This document shows, in pieces, positions 8,419-16,506 of a stretch of 64,000 bases of DNA; positions within the stretch are counted from its first letter, which is position 1; each line of letters opens with the position of its first letter. Position numbers and translations under genes: made by a program. The notes under the pieces are model-generated. The model saw only the letters and a program-made list of their open reading frames with translations, made no database searches and had not been told where the DNA came from. The DNA is from Bog-473 sp963787485 (GTDB lineage Bacteria > Actinomycetota > Acidimicrobiia > Acidimicrobiales > RAAP-2), in the NCBI GenBank assembly GCA_963787485.1, contig CAWBDF010000003.1, positions 620,001 to 684,000 of the forward strand, written 5' to 3'.

Positions 8419-9122
8419 TGACCATCGACTCACGGGTCGCCCGCGACGTCGGCGCCGCCGACACCTCCCGGCAGTGGACGGCCCGGTTCCGCCGCAGCGC
8501 GGAATCCGCCTTTCCCCCGGAGCGACTCGTTCCCGATACCCAGCCGGCCTTCATGGCCTCGTGGATCTACGTCTTCGGCGTCCTCAGCGTGGTCGGCCTG
8601 GCTTGGGTGATCGTCACCGGATGTCTGCTCGCCGTCATGGGTCCGAGTTGGTGGCACGTCTCAGCGGTCGGTCACTTCGTGAACTCACTGCATCTGTGGA
8701 GCGTCGAACTCTTCTTCTTCTTCATGGTGATCCACCTGTGGGGGAAGTTCTTCATGGCGGCATGGCGCGGAAGGCGCCGGCTGACGTGGGCCATGGGGGT
8801 GATCTCGTTCCTCGTCTCGGTCGCAGCTGCTTTCACCGGCTACTTGTCGCAACAGAACTTCGACTCGCAATGGATCTCCACCCAGGCCAAGGACGGGATC
8901 AACGCCACTGGCGCGGGCGCATTCTGGAACGTCCTCAACTTCGGCCAGATGCTGATGTGGCACATCGTCCTGTTGCCGATCGGCGTCGTGCTCGTCGTCG
9001 GCATCCACGTCCTGCTGGTGCGGCGCCGAGGCATCGTGCCCCCCTTCGATCTCGGCGCTCCCGAAGGAGGGTCCCTCACCGCACCCAGCGCCGAGGACAC
9101 CGCCCATGGAGACGGTCCGTGA
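8418..9122 (+). CDS. Cytochrome b N-terminal domain protein (b6-type histidine spacing)
   Basis: 234 residues, integral membrane, homologous to the haem-carrying four-helix half of cytochrome b/b6. The two bis-His haem pairs are visible: H92 and H106 in helix B (NSLHLWS…VIHLWGK), and H182 and H197 in helix D (LMWHIVLL…VVGIHVLLV). The 15-residue step in helix D matches the b6 arrangement rather than the 14-residue step of bc1. The loop GYLSQQNFDSQWIS aligns with the usual GYLLPWDQ region, lacking the PW pair. There is no C-terminal cytochrome b half. It overlaps its neighbours by 1 bp (8418) and 3 bp (9120-9122), forming a tight three-gene operon. No Rieske or c-type cytochrome gene is adjacent. 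Confidence 0.85.
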   Translation: MTIDSRVARDVGAADTSRQWTARFRRSAESAFPPERLVPDTQPAFMASWIYVFGVLSVVGLAWVIVTGCLLAVMGPSWWHVSAVGHFVNSLHLWSVELFFFFMVIHLWGKFFMAAWRGRRRLTWAMGVISFLVSVAAAFTGYLSQQNFDSQWISTQAKDGINATGAGAFWNVLNFGQMLMWHIVLLPIGVVLVVGIHVLLVRRRGIVPPFDLGAPEGGSLTAPSAEDTAHGDGP

Positions 9123-10096
9123 TGAGCCATCGGGCCTCGAGGGCTCGACGCTTCAACCCCGACCGCGACGTCGCGGAATGGAAGGGCGCGTACGTTCCCT
9201 ACGACATCATCAAGGAGGCATTCGTCGCCCTCCTCGCGGTCGCCATCCTGATCGTGCTCTTGGCGGTGGTGTTCTCGTCGCCCGATGATCCTGCGATCAC
9301 GCTCAAGTCCTGGTCCGTGGCGGACCCGGTTGACTTCGGCCAGACCGCGATCACCGAGCTCGACGGGACCAGCGCGACCGCATCGTACGGTGCGCCCTAC
9401 AACACCACCCCCGACGCGACCCAGCACATGGGCTTCTTCGAACCCGAAAAATGGTTCGGCATCCACCAGCCGATCGACACCGCGCGCGACTTCGTGCTCG
9501 GCCCCCTCCGCACCCTGCCCAACCAAGCCCTCACCCAGGCCGCCTTGAACACCTACCAGAGTGCGTCAGCCTCACAGCAGCAGACGTGGACCTCGGCGTA
9601 CGAGAAGGCGGTGGCCAACGCCACGGACGCCAACGGGAGGCTTCACGTTCCCTCCGGTCCCTATGGGCCCGTGGGGGTGATCGTCGGATCACTGACCGCC
9701 ATGGCGCAGACCGGGGGTCTCGACGGGACCCTCTTGAGCGGGGGACAGTTCTACAACACCAACTACACCAAGCCGCTCTTGTTCCTCGCCGACGGCAGCT
9801 ATCTGGGCGATCGTGCCACGGCGCAGCACCTGCAGGGCAAGCAGTGGGGCATGATGAACGAGACCGGGAATTACCCGGGTCAGGCCTGGCTGTGGCTCTA
9901 CACCATGTGGTACCAGGTGGCCCCGATGAACAGCTCGTCCAACGGTGACCTCGAAGTCTGGGTCATCATGATGGTGCTCTCGGCGGCCCTGGTCCTGCTC
10001 CCCTTCATTCCCGGTCTGCGCTCCGTCCCCCGCTGGACACGGGTGTATCGCCTGATCTGGCGGCGTCACTACCACGACGTCGCAGCCACCACCTGA
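9122..10096 (+). CDS. Bitopic membrane protein with large external domain, cytochrome b partner
   Basis: 324 residues starting with the ATG (9122) embedded in the TGA of the cytochrome b gene. A short basic cytoplasmic N-terminus is followed by a transmembrane helix at ~34-52 (AFVALLAVAILIVLLAVVF). A ~230-residue extracytoplasmic domain contains EPEKWFGIHQPIDTARDF and several Trp/Tyr-rich stretches. A second helix lies at ~275-300 (EVWVIMMVLSAALVLLPFIPG), with the basic tail WRRHYHDVAATT. No CxxCH or Rieske cysteine motifs are present; the protein has no cysteine at all. I do not recognise a named family. Context suggests a structural or quinol-side subunit replacing subunit IV. Confidence 0.7.
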   Translation: MSHRASRARRFNPDRDVAEWKGAYVPYDIIKEAFVALLAVAILIVLLAVVFSSPDDPAITLKSWSVADPVDFGQTAITELDGTSATASYGAPYNTTPDATQHMGFFEPEKWFGIHQPIDTARDFVLGPLRTLPNQALTQAALNTYQSASASQQQTWTSAYEKAVANATDANGRLHVPSGPYGPVGVIVGSLTAMAQTGGLDGTLLSGGQFYNTNYTKPLLFLADGSYLGDRATAQHLQGKQWGMMNETGNYPGQAWLWLYTMWYQVAPMNSSSNGDLEVWVIMMVLSAALVLLPFIPGLRSVPRWTRVYRLIWRRHYHDVAATT

Positions 10097-10135
10097 CGGC
10101 ACCGTTGCCTCGGTCGGTGCGGCGACGGTGACAGG

Positions 10136-11575
10136 TCAGGCCGTGGCCGCTCGGGCGTCGAGCGCAGCGGCGACCAGCTCGCCCAGTGCGTCGTCGACGT
10201 GGACGGCGAGATTGGTCAGCTCAGGAAGCAGCTTGCGGCAGGCCAGCATTCCGAAGTACACCCGATCGAGGTAGGAGAAGACGGTCACGTTGAGGCCGAT
10301 GCCCTCGGCCATGGGTCCGACCGGGTACATCTCGACCACGCGGCTGCCCGCGCAGAACAGGGGCACCGCCGGGACCTTGACGCTCGAGACGGTCACGTTG
10401 AACGCGGGGCGCACCCGGTCGAAGAGGCGTGACCCGGCGAGGACGCGCGCCAGGCGGGAGGTCAGTGCGGGCGGCGCCAGCTGGGCCAACTCGTTGAGCA
10501 GCCGTCCCCGGTGCATCTTCTCCTGCTCCTTGGCCACGCGGGCCGACTCGGAGATGGCGTCCAGCCGCAGCACGGGATCGTCCACGTCGGTGGCCAACGA
10601 CACCAACATGCCCGACACCTGGTTTCCCAGTTGGTCGCCCTCCGGATCTGAGCGGGTCGACACCGGGACGAAAGCGACGAGCGAATCCTCGAATCGTTCC
10701 GAGCGAGCGGCCAAGAGACGTTGCAGCCCACCCGAGACACAGGCCAGCAGGACGTCGTTGACGGTGGCCTCGAACACCCGGGAGACCAGCTTGACGTCCT
10801 CGAGCGGGACGGCGAGTCCGGCGTAGCGCCGGCGGTTGGAGATGGCCCCGTTGAAGGAGGTACGCGGGGCGTTGAAGAGGCCCGGCGGTGGCCGCTCGCC
10901 TCGCCCCGCGAGCTCGCGGTTGTGCATGCCCAGCTCAGCGACCGCCTCGACCCCTGACTGGATGGTGGTCAGCGCTTCACCAGGGTGCTTGGCCAACGAG
11001 GAGACGGCGTGTCGCAGCACCTGGGAGTTCGAGGGCAACGGCGGCGGGTTCCACTCCTGGGGTAGCGGGACCACCCGGGAACGCGGCGTGGTGTCGAGGA
11101 AGGCGGCCAGGACGGAGGCGCCGCTGACCCCGTCGAGGATGGCGTGATGGACTTTGGCCACCAGCGCCGTGCGGCCGCCTTGGAGACCCTCCACGACCTG
11201 CATCTCCCACAGTGGCTTGTCGGCGTCGAGCTGGCGACTCATGACCGACGCCACCAGCGCGTCCAACTCGGCCCGTCCGCCCGGGGCGGGCAGGCTCGTC
11301 CTCGTGAGGTGGTCGTCGAGCTCGAAGTCGGGGTCCTCGACCCAGACCGGGTGATGCAGGCCGAGCGGCACTCGCAGCGCGCGCTGGCGCAGCGGTGGGA
11401 CCAGATGGAGGCGCTGCTCGATGACCCGGCGGATCTGGGCGTAGCGCGTCGAGGGCGAGAACAGCGACCGGGTCCCCTCAGGAGGATCGAGCACCAGCGC
11501 CACGCCCACGTGGAACGGAGTCGTCGCCGTGTCGAGGGCGAGGAAGGCGGCGTCCATTCCACCCAGGGATTCCAT
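10136..11575 (-). CDS. Wax ester synthase / diacylglycerol acyltransferase (WS/DGAT)
   Basis: 479 residues from ATG 11575 (MESLGGMDAAFLALDTATTPFHVG, the family's usual start); the frame extends further upstream but runs through dut. The condensing motif HHxxxDG is H143-H144-AILD148-G149, preceded by PLWEMQVVEGLQGGRTALVAK. A C-terminal WES_acyltransf region includes NVTVSSVKVPAVPLF and PVGPMAEGIGLNVTVFSYLDRV. It should esterify fatty acyl-CoA to diacylglycerol or long-chain alcohols for storage lipid, as in mycobacterial Tgs enzymes. It lies 40 bp downstream of dut on the same strand, possibly cotranscribed. Confidence 0.92.
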   Translation of the reverse strand: MESLGGMDAAFLALDTATTPFHVGVALVLDPPEGTRSLFSPSTRYAQIRRVIEQRLHLVPPLRQRALRVPLGLHHPVWVEDPDFELDDHLTRTSLPAPGGRAELDALVASVMSRQLDADKPLWEMQVVEGLQGGRTALVAKVHHAILDGVSGASVLAAFLDTTPRSRVVPLPQEWNPPPLPSNSQVLRHAVSSLAKHPGEALTTIQSGVEAVAELGMHNRELAGRGERPPPGLFNAPRTSFNGAISNRRRYAGLAVPLEDVKLVSRVFEATVNDVLLACVSGGLQRLLAARSERFEDSLVAFVPVSTRSDPEGDQLGNQVSGMLVSLATDVDDPVLRLDAISESARVAKEQEKMHRGRLLNELAQLAPPALTSRLARVLAGSRLFDRVRPAFNVTVSSVKVPAVPLFCAGSRVVEMYPVGPMAEGIGLNVTVFSYLDRVYFGMLACRKLLPELTNLAVHVDDALGELVAAALDARAATA

Positions 11576-11615
11576 CGACCCCTTCTTACCTCTTTCTCCC
11601 TCAGCGCGTGGGGAG

Positions 11616-12058
11616 TCAGGTGCCCGTGTGCCCGAACCCGCCGTTGGCCCGGTCCGACTCCCCGAGGTCATCCTCGCTGACCAGCTCGAAAGCGGCCTCT
11701 TCGACCCGGACCAGCACGAGCTGGGCGATCCGGTCCCCCCTTCGAACGGCATAGTCATGGTCCGGGTCATGGTTGACCAGGACCACCTTCAGCTCGCCTC
11801 GATAGCCCGAGTCGATCAGACCCGGAGCGTTGAGGCAGGTCACGCCGTGCCGGGCGGCCAGGCCGCTGCGGGGCAACACGAGGCCGGCATGGCCCTCGGG
11901 GATGGCCATGGCCACCCCGGTCGGCACCACCGCCCGCCCGCCACCGCGGGACAACAACGCGTCCGCGCGCGCCACGAGGTCGGCGCCGGCGTCGCCCGGC
12001 CGGGCGTACCCGGGCACCGGGAGCTCAGGGTCGAGCGGGACCAGGGGACGCGCAGCAT
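11616..12058 (-). CDS. dut: dUTPase (deoxyuridine 5'-triphosphate nucleotidohydrolase), apparent N-terminal frameshift
   Basis: Hydrolyses dUTP to dUMP and PPi. The five trimeric dUTPase motifs are present: PGDAGADL, PRSGLAARHGV, NAPGLIDSGYRGELKVVLVNH, RGDRIAQLVLV and the C-terminal GGFGHTGT. The conserved frame has no ATG/GTG start near the expected N-terminus. ATG 12058 reads MLRVP in a neighbouring frame, and adding one C to the run of four G/C at 12044-12047 would give MLRVPLVPLDPELPVPGYARPGDAG, a normal start. I therefore place the start at 12058 with a one-base indel. It diverges from orn with ~28 bp between start codons. Confidence 0.85.
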
Positions 12059-12086
12059 CGCCGGACCTTACAAGCGTGCCGATAGC

Positions 12087-12674
12087 ATGCGGCGCGTGCT
12101 GGCCTGGATCGACCTCGAAATGACGGGACTCGATCCGTCTCGGCACGCCATCATCGAGATCGCCACCCTGCTCACCGACGACGAGCTGGCCATCGTCGAA
12201 GAGGGTCCCGACCTCGTCGTGCGTGCCGCTCCCGAGCAGCTCGAGGGCATGGACGACGTCGTGCGCGCCATGCACACCCGCTCGGGCTTGTTGGCCGCCA
12301 TAGAGGCGTCCACCCTGAGCCTGCACGATGCCGGCACCCAGACGTTGGCCTTCTTGCAGAAGCACATCAGCGAGCCGGGGACCGTTCCGCTGGCGGGCAA
12401 TTCCATCGGGACCGACCGGCGGTTCCTGGCGGCCCAGCTGCCCGAAGTCGAGGACTTCTTCCACTACCGTTCCGTCGACGTCTCGACGGTGAAGGAGCTC
12501 TGCCGGCGCTGGCTCCCCAACGTTCTGCGCGGGGCCCCGGCCAAGAAGGGCGGCCACCGGGCGCTCCAGGACATCCGGGAGTCGGTGGCGGAGCTCGCCT
12601 ACTACCGGGGCGCCGTCTTCGACCACGCTCGTTCCATCGCGGCACCGCCACCTCTCGGGGAGGCGACGACCTAA
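12087..12674 (+). CDS. orn: Oligoribonuclease
   Basis: 195 residues, DEDDh 3'-5' exonuclease that degrades 2-5-mer RNA (and pGpG) to mononucleotides. Exo motifs: WIDLEMTGLDPSRHAIIEIA (Asp/Glu pair), NSIGTDRRFL (Asp) and KKGGHRALQDIRESVAELAYYR (His, Asp). ATG 12087 gives MRRVLAWIDLEMTG; a GTG nine bases later is also possible. The length agrees with Orn of other Actinobacteria. It is divergent from dut with hardly any intergenic space. Confidence 0.96.
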   Translation: MRRVLAWIDLEMTGLDPSRHAIIEIATLLTDDELAIVEEGPDLVVRAAPEQLEGMDDVVRAMHTRSGLLAAIEASTLSLHDAGTQTLAFLQKHISEPGTVPLAGNSIGTDRRFLAAQLPEVEDFFHYRSVDVSTVKELCRRWLPNVLRGAPAKKGGHRALQDIRESVAELAYYRGAVFDHARSIAAPPPLGEATT

Positions 12675-12745
12675 TCCTCTCGCCGCAGCCCGCAAAGAGC
12701 CGGGACGGCTGCCGAAGCCTCAGTCCGGCAACCCGGCGGCGTCGA

Positions 12746-13387
12746 TCAGCGGTTGGGCTGGGGCGTCACCCGGAGGTAGGGCTTGAGGGCGTTCCAGCCC
12801 TTGGGGAACCGCGACTTGGCGTCCTCGTCGCTCACGGCGGGGACGATGATGACATCCTCACCCTCCTGCCAGTTCACCGGCGTGGCGACCGAGTAATCGG
12901 CCGTGAGCTGCAGCGAGTCGAGGACACGGAGGATCTCGTCCACGTTGCGCCCGGTCGAGGCCGGGTAGGTCAGGATCAGCTTGACCTTCTTGTCGGGGCC
13001 GACGATGAACACCGAACGGACCGTCAATGTGTCGTTGGCGTTGGGGTGGATCATGTCGTAGAGGTCCGCCACCTTGCGGTCCTCGTCCCCGATCAGGGGG
13101 AAGGCCAGGGCGGAACCTTGCGTCTCTTGGATGTCGCCGGCCCAACCCTTGTGGGACTCGACCGAGTCGACCGACAGTCCGATCAGCTTGGTGTTGCGCT
13201 TGTCGAACTCCGGCTTGGCCTTGGAGAAGGCACCGAGCTCGGTCGTGCACACCGGCGTGAAGTCCTTCGGGTGGGAGAAGAGGATTCCCCAGCTGTCGCC
13301 CAGCCACTCGTGGAAATTGATCGTGCCGTCCGTGGTGTCGGCCGTGAAATCGGGCGCGATGTCCCCGAGTCGAACTGCCATGTCCAT
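12746..13387 (-). CDS. 1-Cys peroxiredoxin (Prx6 type)
   Basis: 213 residues. The peroxidatic motif PxxxTxxC is HPKDFTPVCTTE with Cys47, and this is the only cysteine in the protein, so it is a 1-Cys enzyme that needs an external reductant. The C-terminal extension (PVNWQEGEDVIIVPAVSDEDAKSRFPKGWNALKPYLRVT) with its W-x-P…YLR block is typical of the Prx6 subgroup rather than AhpC or BCP. It reduces peroxides in the cytoplasm. It is monocistronic by context, between convergent orn and divergent HAD genes. Confidence 0.93.
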   Translation of the reverse strand: MDMAVRLGDIAPDFTADTTDGTINFHEWLGDSWGILFSHPKDFTPVCTTELGAFSKAKPEFDKRNTKLIGLSVDSVESHKGWAGDIQETQGSALAFPLIGDEDRKVADLYDMIHPNANDTLTVRSVFIVGPDKKVKLILTYPASTGRNVDEILRVLDSLQLTADYSVATPVNWQEGEDVIIVPAVSDEDAKSRFPKGWNALKPYLRVTPQPNR

Positions 13388-13568
13388 CCTCCCTGAAGTC
13401 GAGACCGTCTCCTGAGTGACCAGACCTTACCGGGTGGGGCGGCAATTGTCGACATGATTGGTCATATTTCTGGGAGGCGCCGCCGGACCAGGTCAATGTG
13501 CTCCGGACCTGGGGATCGGCCCGGGCTCGATGTGCGGACACCCGACCACCCCGTGCGAGAATGCCCCC

Positions 13569-14390
13569 ATGCGCCCCGAGCCACCAACCGTGGCAGCGTC
13601 GCGCCCCTCGCAGGCGGAGCCGGGCTCGGCCTCGCCGCACCCACGCCCGGGTCCGGCGGACGACGCGCCGGCCCGCCAGACCCCGACGGTTGCCGCCTTC
13701 GACTTCGACGGCACCCTGACGAACTCGGGGAGCGTCTTCCCGTTCCTGGTCAGCCTGCGCGGGCCGTGGGCGGTCCTGCGGGCCGCGTTGCGGTTCTCGC
13801 CCTCCCTCCTTCGAGCGGCCGTCGAGGGCGGGAGCACGGCTGATCGCGTCAAGGAGCGGCTGTTCACACGCCTCCTGGGTGGGCTGGCCGTGGCGGAAGT
13901 CGAGCGCGCCTCGGTGGTCTTCGCCCGGCGCCACCTGAGGCGCCACCTGCGCGAGGACGTGCGTCACCGTCTGGAGTGGCACCGCCGGCAGGGACACCAC
14001 GTCGTGATCGTCTCCGCATCGCCCCAGTGCTACGTGGCCCCGGCCGGCGCCGAGCTCGGCGCCGACGGCGTCGTGGCCACACGTCTGGCCGTGGGCGGCG
14101 GAGGGCTGCTCACGGGCGGCTACGAGGGGAAGAACTGCCGCGGGGCGGAGAAGTACACCCGCCTCGTGGTGTACCTGCGTGCCCAGGGTCTGCTCTCGAA
14201 CAACGGGACCCACCCGGTCCTCTGGGCGTACGGCAACAGCCGGGGGGACCTCCGGCTCTTGGACGCCGCCGACCACGGTGTCGACGCCGGGCGCCTCGGA
14301 AACCTGGGCCGGTTACGCCGGTTCCCGCGTCTCTCGGACGTGTCGCGTCAGCCCGGGGTGGCCGCGATGCCCACGGCGCGGCCCGAGTAG
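13569..14390 (+). CDS. HAD-superfamily IB phosphatase (PSPase-like)
   Basis: 273 residues from ATG 13569; the first ~35 are a low-complexity Pro/Ala-rich leader. Motif I is AAFDFDGTLTNSGS (nucleophile and acid Asp), motif II is VVIVSASPQCYVAP (Ser), and motif III is AYGNSRGDLRLLDAAD. The Lys block appears as GKNCRGAEKYTRL. The IB layout with FPFLVSLRGPWAVLRAAL matches proteins annotated as HAD-IB family hydrolases near phospholipid acyltransferases. The substrate is probably a small phosphomonoester. Its last 43 bp overlap the 3' end of the convergent SpoIID-domain gene. Confidence 0.85.
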   Translation: MRPEPPTVAASRPSQAEPGSASPHPRPGPADDAPARQTPTVAAFDFDGTLTNSGSVFPFLVSLRGPWAVLRAALRFSPSLLRAAVEGGSTADRVKERLFTRLLGGLAVAEVERASVVFARRHLRRHLREDVRHRLEWHRRQGHHVVIVSASPQCYVAPAGAELGADGVVATRLAVGGGGLLTGGYEGKNCRGAEKYTRLVVYLRAQGLLSNNGTHPVLWAYGNSRGDLRLLDAADHGVDAGRLGNLGRLRRFPRLSDVSRQPGVAAMPTARPE

Positions 14391-16420
14391 CCGCTCACCG
14401 CCGTCGTCACGTCGCCCAGGTAGGGCGCGTCCCCGAAGGCGAAGGCCTGCCCGCGGGCGTTCACGGCCACGAACCCCTGCCCGGAGAAATCGGGGATGAG
14501 CGCCGTCATGGCGCTGGCGCTGGTGGGTGTGGGCGATCCGGGGGCGAGGCCGACCGGCGGGGCGTCGCCGAACGGGTGAACGGCGCCGTCGCTCTCGAGT
14601 AACCAATAGCCGCCGCCGTCAGGTGTCGGTGCCACGCCCACGACGGGCGTCGGCGGCGGCGTCGACCCCAGCGACCCGTGGAACCCGGCGTCGCCGAAGG
14701 CGAAGAGCCCGCCGTCGGAGGCGACCAGCCAGTAGCCGCCGCCGTCGTGTGTCGGGACGATTCCGATCACCGGCTTGTTGAGGACCAGGTTCCCCGTGCT
14801 GCCGTAGAACCCGGCGTCGCCGAAGGCGAACACGCCGCCGTCCGAGGCGACCAGCCAGTAGCCGCCCCCATCGGGAGTGACCGCCATGGACACCATCGGC
14901 TTGTTCAGGCGGATTGCACCGGTACTGCCATGGAATCGGGCGTCCCCGAAGCTGAACACTCCCCCGTCGGAGGCCACCTCCCAGTAGCCCCCGGCATCGT
15001 GCGTCGAAGCCATCCCGACCACCGGCTGGTTCAGCCGCATCCCTCCCGTGCTGCCATGGAACTGGGCGTTGCCGAAGCTGAACACGCCACCGTCCGCCGC
15101 GTCGATCCAGTACCCGCCCACCCCGCCGCTCGGCAGGCCGCCGATGGTGAACCAGTTCGAGGGCAGGTTGAACGCCGCGGCCAGCGCGTTGCCGGTGACC
15201 GACACCGTTCCGGCGGAGCCCGACACCGTCGCCTGCAGGACGCGCCCGCCGAAGTCACCCAGTCCGTTGCGCGCCGTGATGGCAATGGTGCTGAGCGAGC
15301 CGATCTGCGGGTAGGCCGCCTGCACGGTCGAGGCCGCCACGGTGACGGTCCAGTCGTGATTGGGGTTGCAGGCCCCGGGCACGCACACGGCGTCGCCGTC
15401 GTCGGGCACCGCGGGGAACTGGGCGCCGGCCGAGTACCCGCCCGAGGACGCCGAGTACTCGGTGTTGGCCACGGTGTTGGTCCCGCTGATCATCATCACG
15501 CCACCGGCGGTGTCGTTCGCCGCCAGCATCGACGTCGGGTTCTCGTCGGCCATACCCGGGTAGGACTGGCAGGTCTGGTCGCAGGTGTCCGCGTACCCGC
15601 CATATCCCAGGTAGGTCGACTCGACGTAGGAACGGGCCGCCACCGACTGCGCTTCGCTCTGCTGGAAGCCCCAGTCGAGCCCGGGCGTGGCGGGGTCGGC
15701 GCCGCCGAGCGTCGCCCAGCTCGACGGGGACTCCGCCGGCGCCACGTCGGCCACGTACTGCTCTATCCCCACCGTGTTGACCGTCCGGGCCTGGTCGTTC
15801 GAGTTGGGCACGGCGCCCACCGTCCCGTGCAGCTGAATCGCACCGCCGCCCGTGCACAGGTCGACGACGCTCGAGGTGCCGGTGGCGCCCGACTCGATCG
15901 CTGTCGGGGTGGTCACGCCACCCGACCCCTGCGGCGTCCAGGGACCGGCGCAGCCGCCGCCGGTGTACACCTGATAGGTCGTCGTGCCCGGTGTGAGCTC
16001 GAAGCGCACGGCGGGGGCGGTGAGCAACGATCCGGCGACGTTCACGCTGCCCGACGGGGAGGTCACGATGGTGTCGCCTCCGTTCACCTCCGTCATGGCC
16101 ACGATCACGTAGCCGCTGTGCATGGCACCGGGATCGTACGTCGGCGTGAACGTCGAATTGCCGTAGTAGTGCCCAAGGATCCACGCGTCGGTCTGGGGCC
16201 CGAGGCCGTTGTCCTGGCCGATGGCGTATCCGAGCGATCCCCACTGCCCCATCCCGATGCCGTGCCCGTAGCCGTGACCGCTGAACACCACGGTGGACGG
16301 ACCGGAGGCCGCCGCAGCCCGCTCCGGGGCCACCAGGGCGGCCGGCGCCATGGCGATCGAGAGCCCCGTCACGACGAGCAGGGTCGAGAGGCGCCCGCGA
16401 GCGCGCCGGATATCCGCCAC
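14348..16420 (-). CDS. Secreted SpoIID/LytB-domain protein with six C-terminal GGYW…GDA repeats
   Basis: 690 residues from GTG 16420. A signal peptide (residues ~10-38, LSTLLVVTGLSIAMAPAALVAPERAAAAS) is followed by a SpoIID-like domain: FSGHGYGHGIGMGQWGSLGYA, IEQYVADVAPAESPSSWATLGGADPA, AARSYVESTYLGYGGYADTCDQTCQSYPG and YSASSGGYSAG. From ~435 to the end come six repeats of ~42 residues (GGYWLVASDGGVFAFGDAGFYGSTG type), the last two degenerate. SpoIID-family proteins bind or cut denuded peptidoglycan glycan strands. The repeats probably form a beta-propeller or beta-helix on the surface. A sister repeat protein lies at 20953-23298. Confidence 0.88.
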   Translation of the reverse strand: MADIRRARGRLSTLLVVTGLSIAMAPAALVAPERAAAASGPSTVVFSGHGYGHGIGMGQWGSLGYAIGQDNGLGPQTDAWILGHYYGNSTFTPTYDPGAMHSGYVIVAMTEVNGGDTIVTSPSGSVNVAGSLLTAPAVRFELTPGTTTYQVYTGGGCAGPWTPQGSGGVTTPTAIESGATGTSSVVDLCTGGGAIQLHGTVGAVPNSNDQARTVNTVGIEQYVADVAPAESPSSWATLGGADPATPGLDWGFQQSEAQSVAARSYVESTYLGYGGYADTCDQTCQSYPGMADENPTSMLAANDTAGGVMMISGTNTVANTEYSASSGGYSAGAQFPAVPDDGDAVCVPGACNPNHDWTVTVAASTVQAAYPQIGSLSTIAITARNGLGDFGGRVLQATVSGSAGTVSVTGNALAAAFNLPSNWFTIGGLPSGGVGGYWIDAADGGVFSFGNAQFHGSTGGMRLNQPVVGMASTHDAGGYWEVASDGGVFSFGDARFHGSTGAIRLNKPMVSMAVTPDGGGYWLVASDGGVFAFGDAGFYGSTGNLVLNKPVIGIVPTHDGGGYWLVASDGGLFAFGDAGFHGSLGSTPPPTPVVGVAPTPDGGGYWLLESDGAVHPFGDAPPVGLAPGSPTPTSASAMTALIPDFSGQGFVAVNARGQAFAFGDAPYLGDVTTAVSGYSGRAVGIAATPG

Positions 16421-16506
16421 GGTCCGAGGCTACCGACACGACTCGGGCGGATTGGTGCATGTCCGTGGCAATCGAGGTGCACAGGGCGCCGGTACACTGC
16501 ACGCCC

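Noticed and set aside
11576..11770. N-terminal extension of the wax ester synthase.
   Set aside because: It is out of frame inside dut, and the family's MxxxxGMDAxFL start begins at 11575.
12858..14276. A 472-codon open frame on the minus strand covering peroxiredoxin and the HAD gene.
   Set aside because: Arg/Gly-rich composition without motifs. It is antisense to, or out of frame with, two clearly recognisable genes, as often happens in high-GC DNA.
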